From Hippophae tibetana (taxonomy: Eukaryota; Streptophyta; Magnoliopsida; Rosales; Elaeagnaceae): DNA of 64,000 nt. Shown here one piece after another: positions 13,007-26,164 of this stretch (position 1 is the first letter of the stretch; each line of letters opens with the position of its first letter). The position numbers and the translations under genes were made by a program. Where the stretch lies: the NCBI GenBank assembly GCA_037013495.1, contig CM072808.1, positions 11,819,319 to 11,883,318 on the forward strand, given 5' to 3'. The notes under the pieces are model-generated. The model ran no database searches. It was not told the origin of the DNA and was given only the letters and a program-made list of their open reading frames with translations.

Positions 13007-13711
13007 TGAAATATTAATTTAGATAAATATTTTTATAAAATAAATTAATTTTTATTTCTTCATTCAAGACTTATACAAAGTTTGTTATATAAAATTATAC
13101 TAACGATATATTTTTCATAATAATCTTAAAATATGAAAGTTAGTTCTCAAATACTTCAATCTTAAATACAACTTTGACACTATGAATGAGAGTCTAAATT
13201 ATGTGCTCCGTCTAAAGCAATGATTTAGATGGTTTGATATTTCTTTAAAATAAATCATAATTTAATATTAATCAATTAGTGATCCTTGCCTAAGGGTATT
13301 AACTGATTTTTATTAACATAGAATATGATCCTCATCTAAGGATATTTTCATACAAAAAGAGAAAAATCGGTAAAATTAATTTATATCTTGAATAACCTAA
13401 TTAATGTTAAGCAAGTCAAATTAACTAACTAATATATCCCAAAAATTCTCCATTTAATCATTAAATGTTTATCTATCTAATATTTGTCGAATTGAATTTA
13501 TCTTTAATTTTATGTCAATAGAATAGACTTTTCAGAACCCAAACAATTGTGACAAAATGTTTAGGTTTATTCTTCATTTTTAAGAATTATGTTGAATTAT
13601 TTAAAAACCATTATTTCTTCTTTAGAGTAACCTTGGAATTATACTTCTTGCTTTTTACAAAGTGATTCGTGTACTTAGGAGTTATTTATCAAATACAAAA
13701 TTTGTGCAACA
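13007..13711 (+). repeat. 5' LTR of Athila-type gypsy element
   Basis: The segment begins TGAAATATTAATTTAG and ends ..GCAACA. It aligns over its whole length with 20203-20975 in the same orientation (shared blocks: CAACTTTGACAC, TTTTTATTAACATAGAAT, CAGAACCCAAACAATTG and its variant, TATCAAATACAAAATTT). It is followed by a tRNA-Asp-type primer site. A diverged relative of this LTR, in reverse orientation, is at 47954-49789. Confidence 0.75.
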
Positions 13712-13713
13712 AG

Positions 13714-13735
13714 TTTTTGACACTATTGCCAAAGA
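13714..13735 (+). other. Degenerate Athila primer-binding site
   Basis: TTTTTGACACTATTGCC two bases after the LTR end matches the Athila-type TTTTTGGCGCCGTTGCC (tRNA-Asp) apart from a few, mainly transition, changes. Confidence 0.6.
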
Positions 13736-14279
13736 GAAATAGCTTTTTTAAATTTTTTTATCAAAAATCTTTAAAACTTTTGTATTGTAAATATTTATGT
13801 TTTGTTTTTATTTATCCAAAAAATTTAAAAAAATTTGCAAATCAAAAATATAAAAAAAAATCTAAGTTATTGACTAAGATATTTCCAAAAAATTAAATCT
13901 TAAAATATTTGATGAATTTAAGATTTTAAATAAAAAATGGTGCCAACTTTTCCTTTTTATTTATTTTAACTCAATTCTTTTTAATTTTTAATTTCTTAAT
14001 TTTACGATATTTTAATTTTTACTTTTCTTTGTTAAATATTTTGTTTAGTATTTCTATGTACTAACATGTATTATATGTCTTATTAACTTGTTATAATTAT
14101 TGTGTCATAAATTGTTTGTATTAAAAACTTGTATGTATAATTTCTTGTATAGTGAATTGTATGCATCATTAATTGTTTGTATTATAAACTATTTGTATTA
14201 TATATTGTATATTTATTTATCTTTTTATTTTTCTACTTGACATGTGTTCTTAATTTGTATTTTTGTAGTTTAAGCGAGG

Positions 14280-15680
14280 TAGGAGATCCTCAGAGTATCC
14301 TCTTACACCTTAGATAATGTTAGCAGACCTAGAGAACTATTGAGAAGGCTAGATACTGAGATCCAACAACCTTTCGTTGTACAAAACTTTGAACCAAACC
14401 TATACCCTTCTAATGAACCTATAAATATGGGAAAAATATTCCACAACCTAGGGAAGTTACCACAAAAGAGTATACAAGGCTAGTTATTTGAACTGCTACT
14501 ACCTCAATCCAATTGGGCGAGGCTACAAGGAATAATGAATTGAGAAACATTCATTTTCTCATGTTACCTTCTTTTAATGGACTACCTAGTGCAAACTCTC
14601 GATCTTTCATTAGGGACTTTTATTCAACAGTCCAAAATTTCCATCTCAGTGTACTCATTGAGGATAACTGAGAATATAGTGTTTACCCTATACCCTCAAG
14701 GATATGGCCAAGACTTGGCTAATTTCTCTCCCCCTGGTTCCCTAATGACCTCGGATAATGTATATAACAAATTCATGGAAAGATTATATTCCCATCATAA
14801 AACATCATAATTGAGAGAAAAGATAGCTATTTTCTCTCAAATGTAAGGAGAACCTTTCTACGAGGCTTGCAATAGGCTCAAAAGTTTCCTTACTTAATGA
14901 CCTCATCATAGCGACCATCTGTAGTTGCAGAATCAATTTTTCTATGATGGATTAATACAACAATGTCAGTTCATCGTCAATAACATTGTGGGAGGAACTA
15001 TGGGAGAAAAGACTACCACAAAGACTTATAATCTCTTTGAGAGGTTGGATGCTAATTCTTATCTGAAAAGCTTACAAGTGAGAAGGGTTGGAGTCTATGA
15101 AATAGACTCAAGTATAGATATATCAATGCAACTTGCATAGTTGACCAAGAAAGTTACACTTCTCGCTACATAATCCACTCCTAATAAAAAATAATATGGA
15201 GTACGTAGTACATTGAGGCATGGTGTTGATACCTACCCATACCGAAAGAGAAGCTACTACAGGACTTGAATAGGTCAATGCATTGAAGGGGTACCAATAA
15301 AAACCCAAGTATAACCCTAATGCAAACACCTACAATCTAGGGTAAAAAAATCATCTGAATTTCTCCTAGAGGCAAAATAACCCTCTATTTACAAAGAACT
15401 CCAATCCTTAGGCCTAACGGTACCATTAATAAGTGCCACAGAATCCTGTTAACAAACCAACTTAGAAAGATAACTTGAGTGCTTTCATTCAAGTCAGCAA
15501 AGACAACCAATCCAAGAACAATCATAGGTTGGACTCCTTGGAAGCATCTATGAAGTAGATGGAGATACAAGTATACCAACTAGTTGAACACTTGTAGAAG
15601 TAAAGGAAAGAATAGTTGCCTCGTCAAAACAACAATTGAACTCAATGGCGGAGGGACATTGAGCCTATTAAAAATAAAGT
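14280..15680 (+). pseudogene. Athila-type gag remnant
   Basis: Plus-strand translation gives an Athila gag core with several stops. FNGLPSANSRSFIRDF leads to SPPGSLMTSDNVYNKFMERL at about 14570-14800, then EKIAIFSQM.GEPFYEACNRL at 14820-14890, and a FYDGLIQQCQFIVNNIVGG segment at 14940-15000. The C-terminal YNLG..NHLNFS block, usual near the end of Athila gag, lies near 15330-15365. After about 15680 gag gives way to non-coding sequence, so no protease, RT or integrase follows. Confidence 0.7.
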
Positions 15681-16580
15681 CCCTCAAACAACATCTTATT
15701 AAAGGAAATAAATATTGTCATAGATAAGAGGTAACTCATTATCCTTATTCATTTTATTTTAATTTATTTCATATTTATAGTTGTTTTAATTTTAATTACT
15801 AACTATTTTAAAAGCTTATATTAGTTATAGTTATAATTATAAATATTTTTATTTTTATTTTTATTTTATTATGAATAAATTATTATTTTGATTTAAGTAT
15901 TAGGTTAGTTATAATAATAATAATTTAAAATATACGGGGATCTCAAATTGAAAAAATATAGTGTGAAGAATAGTTACACGCGTCATGGCACGAATTTGAC
16001 TTCATTGCGACACTGGTGGTTCTGCACAAAATTGGATGAAATTTCAAAAGCTCATGCCCTAGCATGCATTTACCTATGCCACATCCTACATATAATATTT
16101 TCCCAGAAATACCAGTCCTTATGCATTCCAAACTCATTTTCTTTCAAATTCTCTAATCTTCTTCACAAAATCCTAATTTTTTTCTCCTCCCATTCACCCA
16201 ATAACTGTCAAAAATCCTATCTTTTTTGCACAAGCTTACAAATTTCTTCATAAATATCCTATTCCTATCCATTTGATTTCCATTCCATTGAAATATTTTG
16301 GAAAATCATATCAAGTTTTTGAATATTCATCTTCTTCAAATGGTTGTTCTTCAAAGGTTTCATCTTTTCCAACAACACAAGTAAATAAAAAAAATTAGAA
16401 TAAGTGTTGAAATAATTTCTTTGATTTTGTAGATTATTTCTTTAAAATTTTAGATTAAAAAGAGTTTCAAACCCTAATTGAAAAAAGTGAGGGTGGGGAA
16501 ATTTTTTGGATTAATTAGTATTGTGTTGTTTGAATTGTTTGGATTATATATGAACCCTTAGAATTTTGAAATTTATTTGA
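15681..16580. other. Internal non-coding region of the Athila-type element
   Basis: AT-rich, with short tracts of alternating T-rich sequence. Pol would be expected here in a complete Athila element, but no protease, RT or integrase motif was found on either strand. Confidence 0.45.
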
Positions 16581-16586
16581 TTTAAA

Positions 16587-17260
16587 ATGGCACCAAAAAG
16601 GAGTAAGGTTGAAAAAGGAAAAGATGTAGAAACCCTTGTAAGTACAATAGGGCCAAATTTTCTACTATTGAAGCTAGACTCAGATTTGATAAGGTCGGAT
16701 AAAGTGGCTAGGATAAACAAAAGTTTAGTAAAGGTATGGATTTTGAAAAGGGGAAAAATTTCCAATGGGCATTAATGATGTAATAGCGGCAGTAGAATGG
16801 AAACAGTTCTGTAAAGAACTAGAAGCCACTGTAGAATCTATTGTTCAGGAATTGTATGCCAATGTTCCCAATGCTATTGGTAATAAGGTTAAATTATAAG
16901 GTGTACTAGTCCCATTTGGATAGTCTGATATATATGTGCATTATGGTTTGATAAATATAGGCTAGAGTAAGTATGAGACTTATTTGAGCAATATGGATTA
17001 TGCTACAGTAATAAAAAGCTTGGTAGTAGAAGGGGCTAAGTGGGGTTATACTATAGAAAACCAAGAGGCTTTGAAGCTAAGTATAGAGAGAAGGATATAT
17101 TTTGTATGCTATGATATCCATAATGACTACCAATGTTGGAGTTATAATTCACAATTGGATAAAATATTCTGCTAACAACCACAAATTGAGTTACTTTTCC
17201 TCCAGCTTGTTACTACTATATGTGCAAAAGTGAGGATGAAATACCCAAAAGGTAAAGTGT
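16587..17260 (+). pseudogene. Athila-associated ORF resembling the 'putative plant transposon protein' domain
   Basis: The ATG at 16587 opens a lysine-rich start (MAPKRSKVEKGKDVE). With one frameshift near 16755 the frame continues as VIAAVEWKQFCKELEATVESIVQELYANVPNAIGN, then GVLVPFG, then YLSNMDYATVIKSLVVEGAKW. The order 'W..FC, I V .E.YAN, GN.V, GV.VPF, YL....Y..I...L...GA.W' matches the conserved domain annotated in plants as putative plant transposon protein (PF20167-like), which is associated with Athila-type elements. At least two stops interrupt it, and the C-terminal part degrades near 17175-17260. Its function is unknown. The placement downstream of gag with pol absent is unusual. 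Confidence 0.55.
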
Positions 17261-20202
17261 TGCTCTATCATATGAATTACTAAATCTAGCATACTATAAT
17301 GAACTCACCCCGGCTACTAATATTACTTAAAGGGAAAGGAGGGATGCTTCTTCGTAAAACATAACAATGAAGGATGAAATCCATAACTTAAGCCTAAAAT
17401 TTTTCTACATGGAAAAATATGTCGAGTCTTACACTATCCAGCATGCTGCATTTACAAATCGATAGTATTGCGATCAACTAAAGTATAATCATACCTTCCA
17501 TTTCTTTAAATTTAAGTGTTAGAAGGTATAATCATACCTTCTAACACTTAAACATCTCGGGGTGGATTCATGTCCATTTAAGATATCCTAAGAACCAAGG
17601 GTCTGAGTTCATCTTTATACCACCTAAACCATCACAACCTGAAGAATAAAGAGCAAATGACATGGAGGATTAAGCTCCAAACTTGCTCCGTGGTTTTTAT
17701 TAATTTTATTGCTTTTATGTATTTTGTTTTTATTTGTTTTTTCTTTTGGATATTATGTTTATTTTTTATATTGTTATTTTATGTAATTTTTTTTACTTTA
17801 CTTTATTTTATTTAGAATTGCTGAAATTATAACTGTTTGTTGATATATATGAGAAGTACACAGCATTCTATCTGTGTGGATAAAAGGTTTGAAATGATGG
17901 ATGCACCTGAATTTTCACATCAATACTTGTTCATATATAGAAAATCGGTAACTTTTCTCTTCTTTATTCTTTATCTTTAATTTTACAATTTTTACATTAA
18001 AGACAATGTAGATTCTAGGTGAAGGATGGAGGAAGAGTTACATTACATAAATTTTGGGCAATTTTAAATTTTTATTTAACATATGTTTGTATTTACATTT
18101 ATTTTTATTTATTTTCTTTTATTGGTCTAGGGATAGTCAAGTTAATTTTTAAAAAATTTCTTGCAAAATTAGTGTGCTTTTAGTTGATTTTAAGCAAATG
18201 ATAATTAGTTTATTTTTGTCATAATTTGTGTTTCATAATAAAATGTTGAAATTAATATAAATTCAAAATTGGTTTTTAGGAATCAAATAGTAGAGACCAC
18301 CACCTTGTGAGAATATTTTGAGCCTATTATCGTTCCATTCTAAGAGATGATATTTTTTCTATTCCTTTAAGCACTCTTCCTATTATTTCAAATTGTTAGA
18401 TGATCTCTATAGGTTTTGCATTAAATTTTAGGCTTTTTATATCTGATAAAATGTTATATAATTATTTTTTATTGCTTCAATTGAAAGACTTAAGTAGAAA
18501 TTGAAAATGTGTGCCTTCTTCACTCATGCATGACTTCCACAAAAAGAAATATATATGGGATTCCCTAAAGCTAATACAAAAGAAATCCAAAATTAGTCAC
18601 TCACTAAAGTCATATAAATATATATATGGGTCCAATATCTATAAAAAAAAAAGAAATAAAGAATACATATTAAAACAAATTAGAGTATTGAGAGAGAGAA
18701 ATAGAATAAACTAAATACTATGACTCAAAAGTCTTTTAAAGTTGTGAGAAATGACTATTACAAAAAAGCAAAAAACAAAAGATAGGAAATAAATCCCCTT
18801 GAAGTTATTGCATTTTTATTCATCTATAAGGCATGTACTTGATATTTTTATTTGATTATTTTAATTTATGCATGAAAATAGCATTTGATTTCTTTATAGA
18901 TCCTTTCATTTTATTCCTTTCATGAGATCAATGTTATGAAATATTTGGAACACTTCCTTCTTTAAACATATACGAACCCATTAGTTCATTTATTTATATA
19001 AACTCTATTTGCATATAATTTTGTTTCAGTGCTTGAAACCATATGATTAGTTTAATATTGCGAGTATAACTTGTGAGGATTAGAGTCGAATCAAATTCCT
19101 ATTCCAAACACTGAAATTGGGTAAATCAATATTGATACAATTTTGATATGGAATATGAATTTTTGAATTTCAACTAATTTTTACAATAAACTATGAACAG
19201 TTAGAACGTTAATTAAATTATGAATATAAAAGAGACTAGAGCATAAAAAGTTTTGCTATTTTACTTTGTACTTTGTTATTTTTTGTTTTAATTTTTACTT
19301 TGTTAAATTTAATTTTTCTTTTGTTATTTGTTATTTATTTTCATTTTTTTCATTTAATTTTATGTTTATAGGTATTATCACTGAAAGCCTTCATGAGACA
19401 AACTCGTCCATTAGGAGTTTAAAGGCTTGTTGCATACACTAATATAACTCTATCAATCTACCAAAGATATGATAGTTTAGTTTTATTTATTTTAGTTTTT
19501 TGTTTTCTTTGGTAAGAGAGTAGCAAGAAGCTGGTTAGGAGTTGTGATGTGTGCTTGAAAAACTTCAAATATTATGTGATTTATTTTCACTTTAATGTCA
19601 AAAATTATTTATATTCCATAATTTTATCATTGTTTTAAAAAATCTTTGATTTTGGAATCACGGGTATGCTTTGTTGTTTTACATATATTTTTGACTTCAA
19701 AATAATTCAATTGATTAACATTCAAAGAATCGTACCTGAAAGTACCTAATTACAGCCAAGTAGAATAGGAAAATAAACATATGTAAACCTTACATAGGTA
19801 CCAAATAAATGTAAAGGGGTAAAATACAAAAAACAATTGTAGACAAACAGAACAACGTGGGTCGTGACGGTGATTAATGTGTGGCACGGTATGAGTTTCA
19901 ATGAATTCTCTTTGAGAATTTTGTTATAGTTTTTAGGTTTATATTTTTAGTTCAATGTAGTAATGTTTTATTTAATAAACAATATAGATAGATTTGTTTG
20001 AAGGTTTTTTAGATACAAATCAGTACTAGAATTGTGTACTTTGAATGATACTTTTGAGCTATTAATTTTAAATGTATTCTTTTATATTTAGAATTAATTT
20101 TATGTACTATTCTGAATGTTATTTTTAATTTATTCATCATTTATTAAATTTAAGCATATCTTTTTGAAAATTACTATGGGTTATTAGTTATATTGTTATG
20201 CT
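17261..20202 (+). other. 3' internal region of the Athila-type element
   Basis: Non-coding. Blocks at 17960-18030, 18280-18450, 18850-19000 and 19030-19130 align in reverse complement with 45935-45990, 45495-45665, 44900-45060 and 44760-44860, which identifies both as the post-pol region of related Athila elements. A degenerate purine-rich tract near 18010-18035 is equivalent to a better preserved one at 45927-45945. The T-rich stretch 17690-17820 holds nothing else visible. Confidence 0.55.
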
Positions 20203-20975
20203 TGCAAATATTAATTTAAGTAAATACGTTTATAAAATAAATTTATTTTTATATCTTCATTCAAGATTTAAACAAAGTTTATTACAAAAAATATATTTAC
20301 TATATATTTTTCGTAATAAAATGAAAATATGAAAGTTAGATTTAGAATTTGATTTTTTATTGAAAAATATATTGATGACATATTTTTCGTAATACATTTA
20401 AAATCCGAAAGTTAGTTCTCCAATATATCAATCTTAAATTCAACTTTGACACCTTGAATGAGACTATAAATTATGTGTTCCACCTAAAGCAAAGATTTAG
20501 ATGGTTTTCTATTTTGTTAGAAATAAATTATAATTTGATATTAATCAATTTGTAATCCCCACCTAAAGATATTAATTGGTTTTTATTAACATAGAATTTG
20601 ATCCCCACCTAAAGATATTTTTATCCAAAAAATCAATAATATCAATTTTTATATTCAATAACTAATTAAGTTGATCAAGCATAATTAACTAACTAATATA
20701 TCTCATAAATAATCTATTTAATAACTAAATATTTATCTACCTAACATTTGTTGAAACGATTTTATCTATAATTTTATGCCAATAGAATAAACTTTTCAAA
20801 ACCCAAACAATTGGGAGAGAATGTTTAGGTTTATTTTTTATTTGTAAGAATTCTATTCAATTATTTAACAATTATGTAATTCCTCTTTAGACTAACCTCG
20901 GGAGTATACTTCTCACTTTTTACAAAATGATTCATACACTTGTAGATATTTATCAAATACAAAATTTATGTGTCA
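20203..20975 (+). repeat. 3' LTR of Athila-type gypsy element
   Basis: Begins TGCAAATATTAATTTAAG and ends ..GTGTCA; direct repeat of the LTR at 13007-13711 with many substitutions and some duplicated pieces near 20330-20400. No target duplication is detectable (TCAGG before the 5' LTR, AGCAT after the 3' LTR), consistent with great age or later rearrangement. Confidence 0.7.
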
Positions 20976-21291
20976 AGCATGTAGCCAATCAATTAGATAG
21001 AGAAACCATTCAATGATTTTGATATTGCATATGGAGTAGTTAGGGGATTCGTAGATCACAAGTCCTCAAACATTGTTTACTTAAATCACTATTTGTTGTT
21101 TTGAATCAATTTTAGGTTTAATTAATAGTTTAAATCATTTTCCATTATGAATTTCTCAAAGAGTATTATGATTGTTGCATATTGGTACTTGTACTTAATT
21201 AAAAAAAGATGAATCACTCTCAGTGGGACGATACTCATGCTGAACACAGTTTTTTACTCGAATGACTTGTATACTTATGATATCGTTATCA
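20976..21291 (+). repeat. Partial LTR (3' end) of a second Athila element
   Basis: Ends ..TATCGTTATCA immediately before an Athila-type primer site and carries the CAGTGGGACGATACTC block often found near Athila LTR ends. The LTR start was not found, so this copy is truncated at its left side against the preceding LTR. Confidence 0.5.
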
Positions 21292-21293
21292 AG

Positions 21294-21316
21294 TTTTTAG
21301 TGTCATTTTTGGGAAG
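21294..21316 (+). other. Degenerate Athila primer-binding site
   Basis: TTTTTAGTGTCATTTTTGGG corresponds to TTTTTGGCGCCGTTGCCGGG, with mainly transition changes typical of old methylated copies. Confidence 0.55.
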
Positions 21317-21389
21317 TGCAATATGTTTTATAATTAATATCAATATTCATAAGTTTAGAAAATTTAATATTTTTACTTTAGTTTTGCTA

Positions 21390-22000
21390 TATGCCAAGGG
21401 AGATAGGCACAAATCTTGAATCTTTTGATCCTAAGCTAGAGAGAACTCTTAACAAGTTAAAAAGAGAAAGACTACACCAATCTCAGCATGGATCTTTGAA
21501 AAATTTAGGAGATCAATGGGACATCATAGTCTCTAAAACTATTTGGAACATTGTAGTACCATAAGTGGATGGAGTTTAATCATCCATCAATAACCCCCAT
21601 CAATGAAAACAACTTTGAGCTAAAACCAATTATGATCCAAATGGTACATGCTAATCAATTTTAAGGGCTAGATAATAAGGACTTTAACTCCCGCTTAGCC
21701 ATATATTTTGAGCCATGCATGTGACACATTTAAAATGAATGGAGTTTTTGAAGGTGCCATACATCTTCATTTGTTCCCCTTCTCACTTAGGAACAAGGTA
21801 AAGGCATGTTCCTCTTAGATGGCTTGCCAACATATATGAAGTTGTGAGAATTTTCTAGCACTTAATTGAGAGCATTTTGTGATCAAAAAATTCAACCCAA
21901 GGCCATAGTGATTCGAGAAGGGGTTCTTGATAGAAAATTATTATTCTTCAACAACAGACTTCAAGGAATAAAGTTTTCCAACTAGAAAACTAGAAGAAGT
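21390..22000 (+). pseudogene. Athila gag N-terminal remnant
   Basis: Translation with shifts gives ENNFELKPIMIQMVHANQF, then DNKDFNSRLAIYFE, then FLLDGLPTYMK. These match in order the ANNFELKP, NEDPN.HL..F and W...LP..S segments of Athila gag. It carries several stops. It breaks off after about 22000 and is not followed by pol. Confidence 0.6.
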
Positions 22001-22727
22001 TTTTATCTATTTGGAGTTTGCAAGAATTCCCACCAATTCTTTTCTTACTTACTAGGAGACAAGGCCCGATACCCCAAAAGTTCTAACTATTTGTTCTCAA
22101 GCTACAAAAGTATGTTCTTGTTGTATTTTATTATAAGTAAATTATTAATATCATAAGAGCTTTGTTGGAAAAAGTTTTGTTACCTAATACCAATTGCTTT
22201 CACAATTTTCATTATTAAAAATTGGACTTTTTCTGAAGAAGGAATTTTCAAAATCAACATAAAGTACCATGCACAAAATAGGTATATAACTTCCATTCTT
22301 TGCAAAAGGAAATCTTAGTTTCCTACTTGTAACATGTGGTGCTACTTCATCTAGGCTCCAACTTTAACTTGACATTATTATCGAGATATGTTTGGATTAG
22401 TCTACTCTTTCCTAACTCTTATGGTTCTTTTCATCTAAGTTTGGAAGTTAGATTTGTTAAGGTATCAAGACTTGAGCCAAGAGTGGTTGCTGGAGCTTGA
22501 TGAAGGAACGTATTCACTCTCAACCTTGCTAGAATAACTGGTCAAGGTTCAAAGTTCATTTTTAATGCAACAGTTGTTGACTTTTTAAGGAGCCTAGTTT
22601 TCAGGTACTCATAACAATGCTAGTATGTTTTGTTGGGAAGCCCTATCTTGAGATTGTTTGATTAAATTTATGCTCTTCGTCACTTGGCTCATTTTTAAAA
22701 ACAATAAAAAGGCAGGACCCACCTTAT
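22001..22727. other. Unassigned sequence; no gene seen
   Basis: No recognisable coding or LTR structure in this stretch. It may be the decayed interior of the preceding Athila copy. Confidence 0.3.
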
Positions 22728-23001
22728 TATCACTATTTTAAGAAACCTTCTAGGAAAGGTTAGAAGGTTAAAAAAGATTCACTTAAATCCTAGTTTTCTT
22801 AGACATAGCTTTTAGAAATAGTTAGTACCTAATTGAGTAACAACTATAATCCTAGTTTCAGGGGCACACATGAATATCACTATTTTAAAATGCTATCATT
22901 AAAGGCTAGAGGGTCAGGCCACTTAAATTTACTCTTTAGACATAACTTTTATAAATAGTAAGTACCTAATTAAGTAACAACTATTATCTTGGGTTATCAG
23001 G
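22728..23001. repeat. Imperfect tandem duplication, 147-bp period
   Basis: TATCACTATTTTAA at 22728 recurs at 22875. Both units go on through AGACATA.CTTTTA.AAATAGT.AGTACCTAATT and end with AGTAACAACTAT. The copies are diverged. Function unknown. Confidence 0.6.
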
Positions 23002-23102
23002 TCCTAAGTATATTGATTGCCTCAATTTGCACTAGAATAGGTCATTCGATGTGGACTTTCCTAGTTTCCATAGTGTGGACACAAGTGAACTTTCTAATTT
23101 TT

Positions 23103-24588
23103 TGATTACCACACATATTGTGTGTATAATAAATACGCAAGAATACATATCAAAAAAAGTAATATGATGATAAGAAAAAATAATTTTCACGAAGATTATT
23201 TTATTATAAACTAATTTTTAAAACTAAAAAAATAAAAATCAAATTTTTTTTTTGTGTTTTTATATTTTAAGGAAGCAAAATTAAAATAATGAAAAAGTAA
23301 ATAACAATAATTAATTAAATCGGATTTAGTAACTAAGAAGATATTTGAGACAATATCTAGAAATACTTAATCCCCTAATTTTCTAAACATGTGAATAACT
23401 AAAATCCCCCCAATATAATTATCAATTAATTACATGATCAATTGAATCTAACTTAGCATGTATTTCTCTCTCAAGTAAACTACACACCATATAGTAATTA
23501 ATTTAATCATACTTTCATGTAATTTAAATTACATACTACTCATTAAGTTCATCAATTATGGATTACATAAAAATCATACATCTCTACCTAGAAGTTATGC
23601 ATGTTATTTAATCACGGCAAACAATTAAACAATTCTCTCAAATCTATGTAATTACCCCTATAGATAAATTGTTGGCCAATCAATTAATAGCATGAAAATC
23701 GGATTAAATAATATAATTGAATTAAAATTATAATTGAGGTAAAATATTAGATCATCACATGGTAAAAATTGGGTTCATAAGATCCTTAGATTAATAAATT
23801 AACTAGACATAATTTTGCCCATAAAGCTCATTTTTAATAAAGAAAGACATAAAAATTAATAAAGAAAAGAGTAAAATAAGAAATACAATAAATCTCTTGA
23901 ATTGTCCTAATTTTCTCTTGAATCTCTACCAAAATTATATCTCCTTTTGAATTTTTCTATTTTTCTCTCTTTTTAGCTCCAAAAACTGATCAAAATTATT
24001 CTAATGACAACTCATTAGAGTTTATGGGATAATTAAGGGCTTAAATATAGCTCAAGTACAATCTAGACCATCAAATTAGCTTCAGATTAAGACCTAAGAT
24101 CAAAATAAGCAAAATTAACACCACCAGCTAATCATAGTGCAACACGTGGCTGACAGGATTAACTAGGCAAATCAAAGAACGATGCATGGTAGGGGAGATA
24201 GGTCCAAGTCAATGCTTGATAAGTCAGCGTCAGGTGACACAACGTGATTCATGGTAATGGATGGCGTGGCACACTGGTAGAATGATTGGACGAGTATATT
24301 GGCAACACGTGACGTGAAGGTTTAACTGTGCTTAAACTCAAAATGAATGTCACGCTACATTGGGCATTCGCTACTTCGCTCCTCACACGTGGTGATTTAC
24401 GATTTGTTGTCCCTAGTTACATGGTAGGCAACATGGTAGCTTCTGATTGGTCCTGTATAAAACATTTGTAAAAAATCCCAAAAAAATTACAAAAATTATA
24501 TTTTCACCCCTTTTCACTAAAAAGTTTATATTTTAATATTTTTTGCCCCAAAAATATTATTTATTGAATAAAAGAGTAAATATTACAC
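23103..24588 (-). repeat. 3' LTR of minus-strand Athila element
   Basis: Reads on the minus strand from TGTAATATTTAC next to the polypurine tract to an end written TGATTACCAC on the plus strand. It aligns with 28030-29372 in the same orientation and, in reverse, with 50190-51647. It contains a TATA-like TATATTTAAGCCC block (minus) near 24030-24045 and many ACGTG cores (24140-24420). It lacks the first roughly 45 bp present at the start of the right-hand LTR. Confidence 0.75.
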
Positions 24589-24602
24589 CCCCAAACTTAA
24601 CT
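24589..24602 (-). other. Polypurine tract next to 3' LTR
   Basis: CACCCCCAAACTTA on the plus strand, that is TAAGTTTGGGGGTG on the minus strand, directly abutting the LTR. This is the classic Athila plus-strand primer. Confidence 0.7.
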
Positions 24603-26164
24603 CTTTCCTTGTCCTCAAGTAAAGCTAATTATAACTAAATAAAATAACATGGGTAGTATATTCATAAATATATCTTTTAATACATGCATATTTCATGAAA
24701 ACTATCCCTCTCTAAAGTCGTACAATCCTATGATAAGGAGGTTCACATATTCATCAATCAATGTTCCTTCAATACAAGGATATGCAAGGTTTTTGACAAA
24801 TTGATTCATCTGTGTGTGCTACATATGATATCATCCAATGCACTCATGAAATCAACATATATGAGCATGATAATCGATTCAGTCTTAGAACAAGTCTCAT
24901 AAGTCTATTTTTCACATCCCTCTTCACTAATATAAATATGCACTTAGCTAAAGATCAATAAGACTTTACATGCTTGTAATGTTAGGCTTAGGTGGGGGTC
25001 AATAAATGAAGACATTTAGGCTCTTTTCACACCTTAGCTTTCTTTTTGTTCATCATACATTTTTTAACTGTAATTGAGGTTTTACTTGATATTTTAGTGC
25101 ACCCACTCTTATCATTCTATTATTCCACATCATTTCTTACTTTTTTTTGTAACTTTACAACACCCCCAAACTTATTTTCAATTCTATTTTTTTTCTTTAG
25201 AGGGATAATTGTGTTGTGAGTACGGCTTCTTTTCTCTCTCTTTTCTTTTATATAGTTCATTACATTTCACCTTACGCTATAGCATAACACATGATTGCAT
25301 TTTATTTTATTTTTCATACATGTTAAAGGTGCAAGTATAAAGGTAATGCTTATTAATTAGGCATAAAATGTGACTTAAAGATATGAATGGTTCTTTGTTA
25401 GGCTCAAATGGGTGACAACGGATATTAAAAATGGTTAGCTTAAAAGGCCCAATCAATTCAAATAAGACCTAAATCATTTCTTTTGCTAAATACTATTTAT
25501 AATTTTGCCTCAAAGGATGATCAAATAGATTCTAAAACTTGGTAGATCTCATCAACTCGCATAATTCACTACAAATTTTCTCTTAATAAGAACACCAAAA
25601 TCAACCATGAATATATGCATAAAAATTTGAATCAATGCAATCAAAATTTGCAAGCATATCACATGATTAATGTAAGTATCTTAACAAATATGTAACATTC
25701 CTTATCCTATTTATGACAACTAATTTTTATCATTGAGTTCATATGTTTATATCAAGAATGCATGCATTTAGTTTCCATATATTTGTTAATTTATACCCAA
25801 CTTATGATTAAAAACATCCTAAGAATTAAAAAAATTCTCTAAAAAATTTAAAATATATAATAAATATTAATGTAGAGAATGAAGTTCCCTCCTCTAAACT
25901 TAAATTACACATTTGTCACTAAAATGCTCAATCTTGTTACGCCATTTCTCTCCACATTTATTCACCTACAAAAAAAACAATGAAAATATAAGTAAAATAA
26001 TGTTGGGTTGCCTCCCAACCAGCGTCACATTTAACATCATTGACTAGATGGTAATATCAAGTCCTAGGGCACATCCCTTTGTGTCTATTTACTTTTGAGC
26101 TTGCTTGGAAATAGTTTGAGTCTTGATTTGTTCAATAATACTTTATATTCTAGTTTGAAAACTT
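24603..26164 (-). other. Post-pol untranslated region of minus-strand Athila element
   Basis: Non-coding. It aligns in reverse complement with 56430-57165 of the plus-strand Athila element. At 26004-26040 it carries GGGTTGCCTCCCAACCAGCG, the conserved block that follows pol in Athila elements. A second purine-rich tract (minus strand) at about 25885-25905 is equivalent to 56655-56670. Confidence 0.6.

Noticed and set aside
15943..16253. Frames of 64 and 101 codons on opposite strands
   Set aside because: No recognisable motif; they lie in the non-coding interior of the Athila-type element and overlap each other.
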